In this document: in pieces, positions 6,458-12,754 of the stretch
Position numbering within the stretch: the stretch's first letter is position 1
Layout of the letters: each line of letters starts with the position of its first letter
Source of the DNA: an uncultured Clostridia bacterium
GTDB lineage: Bacteria; Bacillota; Clostridia; Oscillospirales; Ruminococcaceae
Reading direction: 5' to 3'
Assembly: GCA_947632425.1 (NCBI GenBank)
Contig: CANRPG010000036.1
Coordinates: forward strand, 1 to 12,754
DNA: 12,754 bases
Notes under the pieces: generated by a model
The model's input: only the letters and a program-made list of their open reading frames with translations
Database searches by the model: none
What the model was told of the DNA's origin: nothing
Program-made: the position numbers and the translations under genes

Positions 6458-7945
6458 ATGCCTTGCTTTCCCGACTATTCTAATTACGAAAATATAAAAA
6501 TAGCTTCCTCGCTTGAAAAAGCGCTGCTCGATCTTCGCTCTATAATGGGCGGAACTATGGATCTCAACATTATGGAAGTGGTGGTGAGCGGTCACAAGTG
6601 CGCGGTGGTGTCTATAGAGAACATGACATCTACCGACATAATGACCGAGCTTTTGTTTCAGCCGCTGACCTCTTTGCAGCTGGGTGAAAACTCAAAGCCG
6701 CAGGATATTGCCGACTGGCTTACAAAATACAGCCTGCTTTCCTCCGAGCGGCACACCTGCTATGACTACGGAGAGGCGGTGACGCAGCTGTTTTCGGGCT
6801 TTGCGCTCGTTTTAGTGAACGGTCTTGCAAGCGGCTATCTGTTCGGCATACAGGGCTTTGACAAACGCTCGATAGACGAGCCTACGAGCGATCTGAACGT
6901 CTTGGGCGGCAGAGACGGTTTTATTGAAGTTTTGCGTACAAATGTATCTCTTGTAAGGCGGCGGCTGAAGACCCCCTGCCTGCGCTTTGAGCTTACTAAA
7001 ACAGGTACAAAAAGCAAGACCGACATCTGCATTGTTTATATGGCTGACCGCTGTTCCTCTGAGCTTGTGGACTCGGTGCGGCAGAGGATAAGCTCGATAA
7101 AGCTGGAAACGGTGCTCAGCAGCGGATATGTGATGCCCTATCTTATGAAAAGCAGCAAAAGCATTTTTACCGATGTGCAGACAACCGACAGACCCGATGC
7201 ATTCGCTGCAAAACTGTGCGAGGGCAAGGTGGGCATCATTATAGACGGCACGCCTTTTACGCTGCTTGTGCCGACGTTTTTTATAGAAAACTTCAACACC
7301 GTTGACGACTATGCCAACCGCCCATACTATGCCGCTTATATACGCTGCATAAAGTATATTGCTTTTATACTGGCGGTGCTGCTGCCGGGCGTTTATGTTG
7401 CGCTGGCAACTTTTCATTCGGAAACTTTTTCATACAAGCTGCTTTTAAGCCTTGTCGTTTCGGAGGAATCAACGCCATACCCGTTGGTGTTCGACGTTGT
7501 TATAATAACGCTTATGTATGAGATACTGCGCGAGGCAGGAATACGCCTGCCAAAAACGGTAGGCGGCGCGGTATCGATAGTGGGCGGTCTGATAATAGGC
7601 GATGCAGCCGTGAACAGCGGACTTATTTCCGCTCCTATCCTTATAATACTTGGTCTTACGGCGACTTCGTCGTTCGTTATACCAAACCTCAATCAGCAGA
7701 CATCTGTACTTCGCATGATAATGATAATAGCAGGCGGAGTGGCAGGGCTTTACGGCATAACGCTGGTATCTGCCGCGGTGCTTGCAAACGCCTGTGCGCT
7801 TTCAGATAACGGCATACCTTACACCGCGCCGGTTTCGCCGTTTTTTAAGTCGGGATTCAAGGATATATTCTTCAGGGCAGGCTTTAAAAGGCTTGAAAAA
7901 ACGCAGACTCTGGTAAGCGACTTCAAGGCAGACGAGGAGGCATAA
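6458..7945 (+). CDS. Spore germination receptor subunit A (GerA/GerKA family)
   Basis: This 495-residue protein is the A subunit of a GerA-type germinant receptor, found in the spore inner membrane, where it helps sense nutrients and start germination. The soluble N-terminal part (about 1-295) carries the family signature GGRDGFIE (149-156) followed by LRTNVSLVRRR (159-169), and later RPDAFAAKLCEGKVGIIIDG (245-264). The membrane part (about 298-445) has EILREAGIRLP (355-365) and VSIVGGLIIGDAAV (372-385). The length matches Bacillus GerAA (about 480). The ATG is preceded by AAAGGAG (6444-6450) at 7 bases. It is the first gene of an A-B-C operon; the B gene starts two bases after its stop. The germinant cannot be predicted. 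Confidence 0.95.
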   Translation: MPCFPDYSNYENIKIASSLEKALLDLRSIMGGTMDLNIMEVVVSGHKCAVVSIENMTSTDIMTELLFQPLTSLQLGENSKPQDIADWLTKYSLLSSERHTCYDYGEAVTQLFSGFALVLVNGLASGYLFGIQGFDKRSIDEPTSDLNVLGGRDGFIEVLRTNVSLVRRRLKTPCLRFELTKTGTKSKTDICIVYMADRCSSELVDSVRQRISSIKLETVLSSGYVMPYLMKSSKSIFTDVQTTDRPDAFAAKLCEGKVGIIIDGTPFTLLVPTFFIENFNTVDDYANRPYYAAYIRCIKYIAFILAVLLPGVYVALATFHSETFSYKLLLSLVVSEESTPYPLVFDVVIITLMYEILREAGIRLPKTVGGAVSIVGGLIIGDAAVNSGLISAPILIILGLTATSSFVIPNLNQQTSVLRMIMIIAGGVAGLYGITLVSAAVLANACALSDNGIPYTAPVSPFFKSGFKDIFFRAGFKRLEKTQTLVSDFKADEEA

Positions 7946-7947
7946 AA

Positions 7948-9027
7948 ATGAAAAAACCTCACGCAATATCGGCTTATCAGCTCATATGCCTTTTGCTGGT
8001 GGGCAGGCTGTTTATTATGATGACCTACTCTCCGGCAGGAGGCGACAACACGCTGATAACCATTCTGGGCGGTCTTATAACAAACGCGGCGCTGGCTGTG
8101 GTGATGATATTCCCACTTCTTTTGCTGAAAAAATTTCCAGACAAAAACGCCGTTCAGCTGGGCTATTGCGCCTCAAAGCCGCTGGGAATAATGCTATCTG
8201 TTATATATACCGCATTTCTGGCATGGGCTGCGGTAAAAACAATGTGCGATTTTTCGCAGTTTATAACGTTCGCATTTCCTATTTTCACAGCTAAAAGAGT
8301 TATCGTAGTATTCATGGCTGCAACGGCTCTGTATATCTCAACGCTGGGATTAGAACCCATTGCACGCAGCGCCGCTGTAGTTACGGGGTTGTTCGTAGTC
8401 ATGCTGATAACGGTGCTGCTCGGCACAAGCGGAGAGATAGATGTTCACAACCTTAACATCTCAATAAAAGACCCTTTGGGCGGCATAATAAAAAGCTCTC
8501 TCGGCTCGTTTGCAAGAAACTCTGAGCTTATTGTGGCGTGCCTGCTTTTGCCGAAACTGCGCTCAAAGCAGTGCGGCGCAGTATACGGATATATTACCAT
8601 TAAATATATAGTGGTGGGGTCTATAGCTTTTTTGTGCTCTGCAATACTGGGCAATTTCGCATACTCCTCGCCGCTGCCGTTTTTCCATCTGAGCTCTTAC
8701 TCAAACACATCTGTAATAGCGCGATTTGATTCGCTGTTTCTTATACTGTGGACATTCTGCGCAGTTACGAAACTGTCACTTTGCATATACCTTGCAGGAG
8801 AGTGTATAAAATGCATATCACCGAAGATAAAGCCGTTTTACGCAACGCTGCCCGTGACCGCCGCCTCGCTGATATGCTCTGTATTTATAATAATGTATTA
8901 CGATATTACAAAGGCTGAAAACGTGTATATATGGTCGGCGGTGATAATAATTCTGGCGGCTGTGATACCGGCGCTGCTGCTTATTTTGCCAAAAGAAAAG
9001 CGAAGCAGAAAGGAGAGTGCAACATGA
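7948..9027 (+). CDS. Spore germination receptor subunit B (GerB, amino acid permease-like)
   Basis: This 359-residue, very hydrophobic protein has about ten membrane helices and belongs to the GerAB/ArcD/ProY group of the amino acid-polyamine-organocation superfamily. In GerA-type receptors this subunit is thought to bind the germinant inside the membrane. The length matches Bacillus GerAB (about 365). The N terminus MKKPHAISAYQLICLLL leads into the first helix, as in the family, and the C terminus ends in a basic tail (KEKRSRKESAT). The ribosome binding site AGGAGG (7935-7940) lies within the end of the A gene, 7 bases before the ATG, so the two are coupled. Its TGA stop overlaps the ATG of the C gene by four bases. 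Confidence 0.94.
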   Translation: MKKPHAISAYQLICLLLVGRLFIMMTYSPAGGDNTLITILGGLITNAALAVVMIFPLLLLKKFPDKNAVQLGYCASKPLGIMLSVIYTAFLAWAAVKTMCDFSQFITFAFPIFTAKRVIVVFMAATALYISTLGLEPIARSAAVVTGLFVVMLITVLLGTSGEIDVHNLNISIKDPLGGIIKSSLGSFARNSELIVACLLLPKLRSKQCGAVYGYITIKYIVVGSIAFLCSAILGNFAYSSPLPFFHLSSYSNTSVIARFDSLFLILWTFCAVTKLSLCIYLAGECIKCISPKIKPFYATLPVTAASLICSVFIIMYYDITKAENVYIWSAVIIILAAVIPALLLILPKEKRSRKESAT

Positions 9028-10145
9028 GTATGCAAATGAAACGTTTGCTGATAGTGCTTTTGACTGCAATTGCAGCTTTTGCAATGTGTTCCTGCTCTTC
9101 TATAGTCGAGCTGGAAAAGCAGGCTATAATATCGGCGGTAGGCATTGACAAAGGCGAGAGCAAGAAGTTCAAGGTCAGCGCTCAGGTGTTTCAGTCGATG
9201 GGTGCAGGTTCTTCAACGCCCGTTGACAGCAGCCAGACCAACACTATTATAGTTTCCGCAGAGGGCGACACGATAGCGCAGTGCATGAATGATATATCAT
9301 ACGCGCTTGGCAGGGATATAAACATCGGGCACAGCAAATTTATTGTAATAGGCAAAGATGCGCTGAGCATACCCTTTTCGGAAAGCCTCGATTACTTTCT
9401 GCGCAGTGAGCAGACATACCTTGGTGTGCCGATAATAAGCAGCAAGACCACCGCACGCGATATTCTTGACGTCAAGCTGAAAAATGAGGTGGAGACCGCC
9501 ATTGCAGTTGAGAACATCATACGCACGGCGGTTGAAAACGGCAACGCGCTGAAAACCGACCTTTTAAGTATCGCAAACTCTGTTACCGCCGCCCTGCCTA
9601 TAGTTGAGGCGCAGGAGCCCACAAAAAAAGACGACAAGGAAAAGCAGGGAAACTCAGAAGAAGAGGACACCAAACTTATATTCGGCGGAACGCAGATAGT
9701 TCACGACGGGAAAATAGTATACACCGCCACGGCAGAGGAAACTATGGGCTGCTGCTGGCTTGAGGGCAAGCTTGACAAAGCGCAGATGAGCATTCCCGGC
9801 AATGATGACCCGCTGAACGTGAATGTTACTCTCATTCACCGCAGTGTTACGGTGCGCAAAATTGACGGCAGATACGTTATGATGTACAAAATACGCGTGA
9901 AAGTAAAACTGCTCGACAGCTTCAAGACTATATCAAACGGCTGCGAGGTGTGCATGGCTACAGAAAAGATACTGGAAGATATGTGCTGCAATGCTTTTTA
10001 CAAGATAACCCAGTACCCCGAGGGCGATTTTCTCGGCGTTGAAAGAATAGCAAGAAGCGTATACCCCGTTGCCGCCCTGCATGATGATAACATTTTTGAA
10101 AACTGCTCTATTTCGGTAGATGTTGAATGCGCCGCCGACAAATAG
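9024..10145 (+). CDS. Spore germination receptor subunit C (Ger(x)C lipoprotein)
   Basis: This 373-residue lipoprotein is the C subunit of the GerA-type receptor. The signal peptide (basic residues at 6-7, hydrophobic 8-20) ends at MCSC, with Cys24 the most likely lipidated residue; Met at -3 is unusual, and Cys22 is an alternative. EKQAIISAVGIDKG (31-44) is the characteristic start of the mature domain, followed by the two GerC-type regions. They are separated by a charged, low-complexity linker (about 198-215, EPTKKDDKEKQGNSEEED). The start at 9024 is chosen because AAAGGAG (9009-9015) is 8 bases upstream and the ATG overlaps the B stop (ATGA). An upstream extension of this frame lies wholly within the B gene and is a shadow. 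No clear terminator follows the gene. Confidence 0.94.
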   Translation: MSMQMKRLLIVLLTAIAAFAMCSCSSIVELEKQAIISAVGIDKGESKKFKVSAQVFQSMGAGSSTPVDSSQTNTIIVSAEGDTIAQCMNDISYALGRDINIGHSKFIVIGKDALSIPFSESLDYFLRSEQTYLGVPIISSKTTARDILDVKLKNEVETAIAVENIIRTAVENGNALKTDLLSIANSVTAALPIVEAQEPTKKDDKEKQGNSEEEDTKLIFGGTQIVHDGKIVYTATAEETMGCCWLEGKLDKAQMSIPGNDDPLNVNVTLIHRSVTVRKIDGRYVMMYKIRVKVKLLDSFKTISNGCEVCMATEKILEDMCCNAFYKITQYPEGDFLGVERIARSVYPVAALHDDNIFENCSISVDVECAADK

Positions 10146-10194
10146 TTTGTGAGACGTTTTGGGTAATAAGACCATAAGCACGGGCGGAATATAA

Positions 10195-10227
10195 GCAATA
10201 GTTACAAAAATATCCCTCGGCTATTGC
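10195..10227. promoter_or_regulatory. Inverted repeat overlapping the asp23-fakA -35 box
   Basis: GCAATAG (10195-10201) and CTATTGC (10221-10227) form a perfect 7-bp inverted repeat around 19 bases. The right arm covers the first four bases of the -35 box TTGCAA (10224-10229). There is no T run after it, so it is a poor terminator for the ger operon. It could be an operator for the downstream operon or chance. Confidence 0.35.
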
Positions 10228-10252
10228 AAACGCAGACTTTGTGTGTTATAAT
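10224..10252 (+). promoter_or_regulatory. Sigma-A promoter (extended -10) for asp23-fakA
   Basis: TTGCAA (10224-10229), a 17-base spacer and a perfect TATAAT (10247-10252), with the extended -10 motif TG at 10244-10245, form a strong housekeeping promoter. Transcription should begin near 10259. This makes the TTG codon at 10252 impossible as a start and supports the ATG at 10294. Confidence 0.85.
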
Positions 10253-10293
10253 TGTTGTATGTAACTTTGACGGAAAGAGAGCGTGGTTCTTTT

Positions 10294-10641
10294 ATGATAA
10301 AAATCAACGATCACATAGGCTGCATAGAGCTTTCTTCAAACTATCTGAAAAAGCTTATAGCAAAGACCGCCGCAAGCTGCTTTGGCGTGGTAGGTCTGAA
10401 CAGCTGTTCGGCTGTGCAAGGCATACGCTCGCTGCTGGGAAGCGAATCTGCCGACAACGGTGTGATGATCCGTCAAGACAGCAACAAGCTGACTATAGAC
10501 CTGCATATAACGGTATCTTATGGAGTGAACATCGCCGCAATAGTTGACAGCATCATAAACAAGGTGCGCTTCACTGTTGAGGAGAGCGCCGGTATAGAAG
10601 TATCTAAGATAAACGTTTTTGTTGACGCTATGCAGGCGTGA
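10294..10641 (+). CDS. Asp23/Gls24 family protein (YloU-like)
   Basis: This 115-residue protein belongs to the Asp23/Gls24 (DUF322) family, small cytoplasmic proteins linked to the cell envelope. The N-terminal pattern MIKINDHIGCIELSSNYLKKL and the later LTIDLHITVSYGVNIAAIVD, with EESAGIEVSKINVFVDAM at the C terminus, are typical. In Bacillus subtilis the homologue yloU lies directly before yloV (fakA), as here: the fakA GTG starts 17 bases after this stop. The ATG at 10294 is chosen because the upstream TTG codons fall in or near the promoter. Its Shine-Dalgarno is weak: GGAAAGAGAG (10272-10281) sits about 12 bases away. The exact role is unknown; the conserved pairing with FakA suggests a link to membrane lipid metabolism or envelope stress. 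Confidence 0.9.
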   Translation: MIKINDHIGCIELSSNYLKKLIAKTAASCFGVVGLNSCSAVQGIRSLLGSESADNGVMIRQDSNKLTIDLHITVSYGVNIAAIVDSIINKVRFTVEESAGIEVSKINVFVDAMQA

Positions 10642-10658
10642 TTTGGGAGGATAACATC

Positions 10659-12296
10659 GTGATAGACGGAAAGCTTCTGCGTGACGCGATCATCAGCGGC
10701 GCACATTCTATAGCAAACAAGAAAAAATCGGTAGACGAGCTGAACGTTTTCCCCGTTCCCGACGGAGATACCGGCACTAATATGTCTATGGCTATCGGCA
10801 ACACACTTTCGGAACTAAAGATAATGCACGACGACGTTACCGTATCAGAAGTAGCATCATCTGCCGCTTCGGCGCTGCTGAGGGGCGCAAGAGGAAACTC
10901 GGGCGTTATACTTTCGCTTATATTCCGCGGCTTTGCAAAAGGTCTTGCAGACAAGAAAGAAGCAAACTGCGACGACATAACGCTGGCGCTGGGTCTGGGA
11001 GTTGAAAATGCCTATAAAGCGGTAATGAACCCTACAGAGGGCACAATTCTGACAGTTGCAAGAATGGGCTATGAAAAGGCAAAGTCGCTAAGCGGCATTG
11101 TTACAGATGAAGTACAGCTGTGGGAAGAGATATGCAAGGAATGTAAAACAGCGCTCGATAACACGCCCAACCAGCTGGCTGCCCTTAAAAAAGCAGGTGT
11201 AGTTGATGCAGGCGGTCAGGGACTGCTGATAATATTCGAGGCTATGCTGCAAGTATTCAAGGGCGGTGAGATAGTTCAGCCGCTTTCGCAGGATACCAAA
11301 AAAGCCGTTACCGTTGAAACTTTTGCTTCTACGGTGGGCGACTTTGACGAGGTGATAAACTTCACATACTGCACTGAAATGCTCATCACCAAAGACGAGG
11401 GCTGCGACGACACCAGCAAACTGAGGGCGTATCTTGAAACGATAGGCGACTGCGTTGTTGTGGTAGACGACGACGAGATAATAAAAGTGCACGTTCACAC
11501 CAACGACCCCGGCAAGGCTATACAAAAGGGTCTTGAATTTGGCAGCATAAACCTGCCGAAGATAGAGAACATGAAAATGCAGCACAAACAGCGCAAGCAG
11601 GACGCCAAGCAGGAGTTCGTTCCCGCAAACCCCGAAAATGACTATGGTTTTGTATCGGTGGCGGCAGGCGCAGGAATAGAGAGTATGTTCCGCGACATTG
11701 GCGTTGACTGCATTGTAAGCGGCGGACAGACCATGAACCCCTCTACCGACGACATTTACGCTGCTATATGCTCCACGCCGGCAAAGACTGTGTTCGTTAT
11801 GCCGAACAACAAGAACATCATTATGGCGGCAGAGCAGGCTGCAAAGCTGGTAAGCGACAGAAAAGTGTGCGTTTTGCAGACGAGGACAATTCCGCAGGGG
11901 CTTTCGGCAATGCTGGCGTTTGACCCCGGCGCGGACTTTGTTGCCAACCGCAACGCTATGACAGAGGCTCTCAACAACGTTGCAACGGGTCAGCTCACTT
12001 TTGCGGCAAGGGATTCGGAATTTGATGGGCACGCCATAAAGAAAGGCGAGATACTCGCTATTGAAAACGGCAAGCTGGCGTTTACTGACAAAGACCTTGC
12101 AAAGGCAAGCTACAGGCTCACAAAGCGAATGGTAAAGGGCGACAGCTCGTTCATCACCGTTATTTACGGCGCGGACGTGAACGAGGATATGGCTCAGGCG
12201 CTCGCTTCGCAGCTGCAAGGCAAGTACCCCGACATTGAGGTAAACGTGGTAAGCGGCGGTCAGCCTGTGTATTATTACATTATTTCGGTAGAATAA
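10659..12296 (+). CDS. fakA: Fatty acid kinase FakA (DAK2/DegV-type, YloV)
   Basis: This 545-residue cytoplasmic protein is the ATP-binding kinase subunit that phosphorylates fatty acids held by a FakB (DegV) partner; the acyl phosphate feeds phospholipid synthesis. The N-terminal DAK2 domain (about 1-205) shows PVPDGDTGTNM (32-42), whose aspartates bind Mg-ATP, and LLRGARGNSGVILS (73-86). The middle domain has Cys238, His278 and His280 (in HVHTND), probably a metal site. The C-terminal DegV-like domain (about 328-545) has VSGGQTMNPSTDDI (353-366). Length matches YloV (about 550). The start is GTG at 10659, 8 bases after GGGAGG (10645-10650); a GTG at 10638 lies before this site and overlaps the upstream gene. 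It follows the Asp23 gene in one operon; no fakB is in the window. Confidence 0.95.
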   Translation: MIDGKLLRDAIISGAHSIANKKKSVDELNVFPVPDGDTGTNMSMAIGNTLSELKIMHDDVTVSEVASSAASALLRGARGNSGVILSLIFRGFAKGLADKKEANCDDITLALGLGVENAYKAVMNPTEGTILTVARMGYEKAKSLSGIVTDEVQLWEEICKECKTALDNTPNQLAALKKAGVVDAGGQGLLIIFEAMLQVFKGGEIVQPLSQDTKKAVTVETFASTVGDFDEVINFTYCTEMLITKDEGCDDTSKLRAYLETIGDCVVVVDDDEIIKVHVHTNDPGKAIQKGLEFGSINLPKIENMKMQHKQRKQDAKQEFVPANPENDYGFVSVAAGAGIESMFRDIGVDCIVSGGQTMNPSTDDIYAAICSTPAKTVFVMPNNKNIIMAAEQAAKLVSDRKVCVLQTRTIPQGLSAMLAFDPGADFVANRNAMTEALNNVATGQLTFAARDSEFDGHAIKKGEILAIENGKLAFTDKDLAKASYRLTKRMVKGDSSFITVIYGADVNEDMAQALASQLQGKYPDIEVNVVSGGQPVYYYIISVE

Positions 12297-12365
12297 CATA
12301 TACACCCTCGGGCCGTGCTCAATGTCCTCAAGGGAGAAATAACACAGCAAATCGAATAGGAGGAA
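12297..12365. other. Short gap after fakA with an orphan ribosome-binding-like site
   Basis: No gene is seen. AGGAGG at 12358-12363 looks like a perfect Shine-Dalgarno on the + strand, but the nearest ATG (12383) is about 20 bases away, opens only eight codons and lies inside the terminator hairpin. It may be chance or the remnant of a lost gene. Confidence 0.3.
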
Positions 12366-12402
12366 AAACCGCTGACAAATTTAATGCCGGCGGTTTATTT
12401 TT
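12366..12402. terminator. Bidirectional terminator between fakA and the alcohol dehydrogenase gene
   Basis: AAACCGC (12366-12372) pairs with GCGGTTT (12390-12396). On the + strand it is followed by ATTTTTAT, ending the asp23-fakA transcript. On the minus strand the stem ends in a run of five T (12368-12364), which would end the alcohol dehydrogenase transcript whose stop lies about 30 bases before it. The loop is long (17 bases). Confidence 0.75.
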
Positions 12403-12430
12403 ATATGTAATTTTTGATCGTCGTGAGATA

Positions 12431-12754
12431 CTATTCACCGAAAACTTCTTTATAAAGTCTGACAATATCTTCTTTAGAAACAGATCTTATCGTGTTTGCA
12501 GGGCTGCCGCTTTTTAAAGCATCATCAGCCATTGTCCCGACAAGTCCCATGTACTTTTCTTTCGGTATACCATACTCTGAAAGCGTTGGGATCTCGCATA
12601 CCGAACACAAGTTTCTTATAGCTGCAAGAAGTTTTTTTGCGGCGGTCTCGTCCGATTCGCAGCGCTCTGCCGCGCCTATTTCTCTTGCTATCTCAGCAAA
12701 TTTCGGATAAGCCCCTTCCAGCGCAAAACCTATACATTTTTCAAGAAGCATTGC
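12431..12754 (-). CDS. Iron-containing alcohol dehydrogenase, C-terminal fragment (cut by window edge)
   Basis: The last 107 residues of a protein whose frame stays open to the right edge. The ending SGSPANTIRSVSKEDIVRLYKEVFGE matches the C terminus of group III (Fe-ADH) alcohol dehydrogenases, where the pattern is NPR/NTRR-like followed by an EDI..LY helix. The helical part before it (about 60 residues) also fits the C-terminal helical domain. These cytoplasmic enzymes reduce aldehydes or oxidise alcohols with NAD(P). The NAD-binding domain and the iron-binding Asp/His residues lie beyond the window, so substrate class and integrity cannot be judged. The family is usually about 380-400 residues, so roughly a quarter is visible. 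The Met codon at 12751 is internal, not a start. Confidence 0.85.
   Translation of the reverse strand, partial: AMLLEKCIGFALEGAYPKFAEIAREIGAAERCESDETAAKKLLAAIRNLCSVCEIPTLSEYGIPKEKYMGLVGTMADDALKSGSPANTIRSVSKEDIVRLYKEVFGE

Noticed and set aside
6812..7417. 201-codon open frame antisense to the GerA gene
   Set aside because: Same reasoning: it mirrors a well-supported gene and its composition is not protein-like.
8931..9023. N-terminal extension of GerC by 31 codons
   Set aside because: It overlaps the B gene, would bury the signal peptide inside the protein, and the ATG at 9024 has a good ribosome site.
11088..12350. 420-codon open frame antisense to fakA
   Set aside because: It lies opposite a clear FakA gene with all family motifs, and its translation is rich in Cys, His, Tyr and Val with no recognisable domain. 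It is a by-product of codon use on the sense strand.

Overview
The window looks like chromosomal DNA from an endospore-forming (or formerly spore-forming) Firmicute of the class Clostridia, most likely an Oscillospiraceae/Ruminococcus-type gut bacterium. The reasons are a complete three-gene GerA-type germinant receptor operon, a fused SecDF, a YetF/DUF4363 pair, an Asp23-FakA pair, a lipoprotein with a serine-rich linker, strong Shine-Dalgarno sequences, sigma-A promoters and heavy use of ATA isoleucine codons. The genus is an inference. I see no IS element, tRNA, rRNA, CRISPR array or phage gene.

Layout. 1-155: no convincing gene; several short inverted repeats suggest a structured or repeated non-coding element cut by the window edge. 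189-980 (-): TIM-barrel sugar phosphate isomerase/epimerase, with its own promoter and terminator. 1203-3527 (+): secDF, transcribed divergently from the isomerase; both promoters are TTGACT-17-TATAAT. 3802-5283 (+): a monocistronic sugar-binding lipoprotein with promoter, candidate operator dyads and terminators on both sides, and no permease gene nearby. 5330-6371 (-): DUF421 (YetF-like) followed by DUF4363. 6458-10145 (+): gerA-gerB-gerC homologues, tightly coupled and divergent from the YetF pair. 10294-12296 (+): Asp23/YloU-like gene plus fakA (DAK2/DegV fatty acid kinase), with a good sigma-A promoter. 12431-12754 (-): C-terminal end of an iron-dependent alcohol dehydrogenase, cut by the right edge.

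How the genes work together. Most of the window is envelope-related housekeeping: protein export (SecDF), nutrient capture (solute-binding protein), spore germination (Ger proteins, perhaps with the YetF pair) and fatty acid phosphorylation for phospholipid synthesis (FakA). Two tight operons are evident, ger and asp23-fakA, plus the two-gene minus-strand yetF-DUF4363 unit. 

Start sites were re-chosen from Shine-Dalgarno position for four genes: the lipoprotein at 3802, gerC at 9024, asp23 at 10294 and fakA at 10659 (GTG). I found no clearly new multi-gene system. The items most worth checking are the loss of an intramembrane Asp in the SecF half of SecDF, the YetF/DUF4363 pair sharing a divergent promoter region with the ger operon, the dyads in front of the orphan lipoprotein, and the structured-looking left edge.
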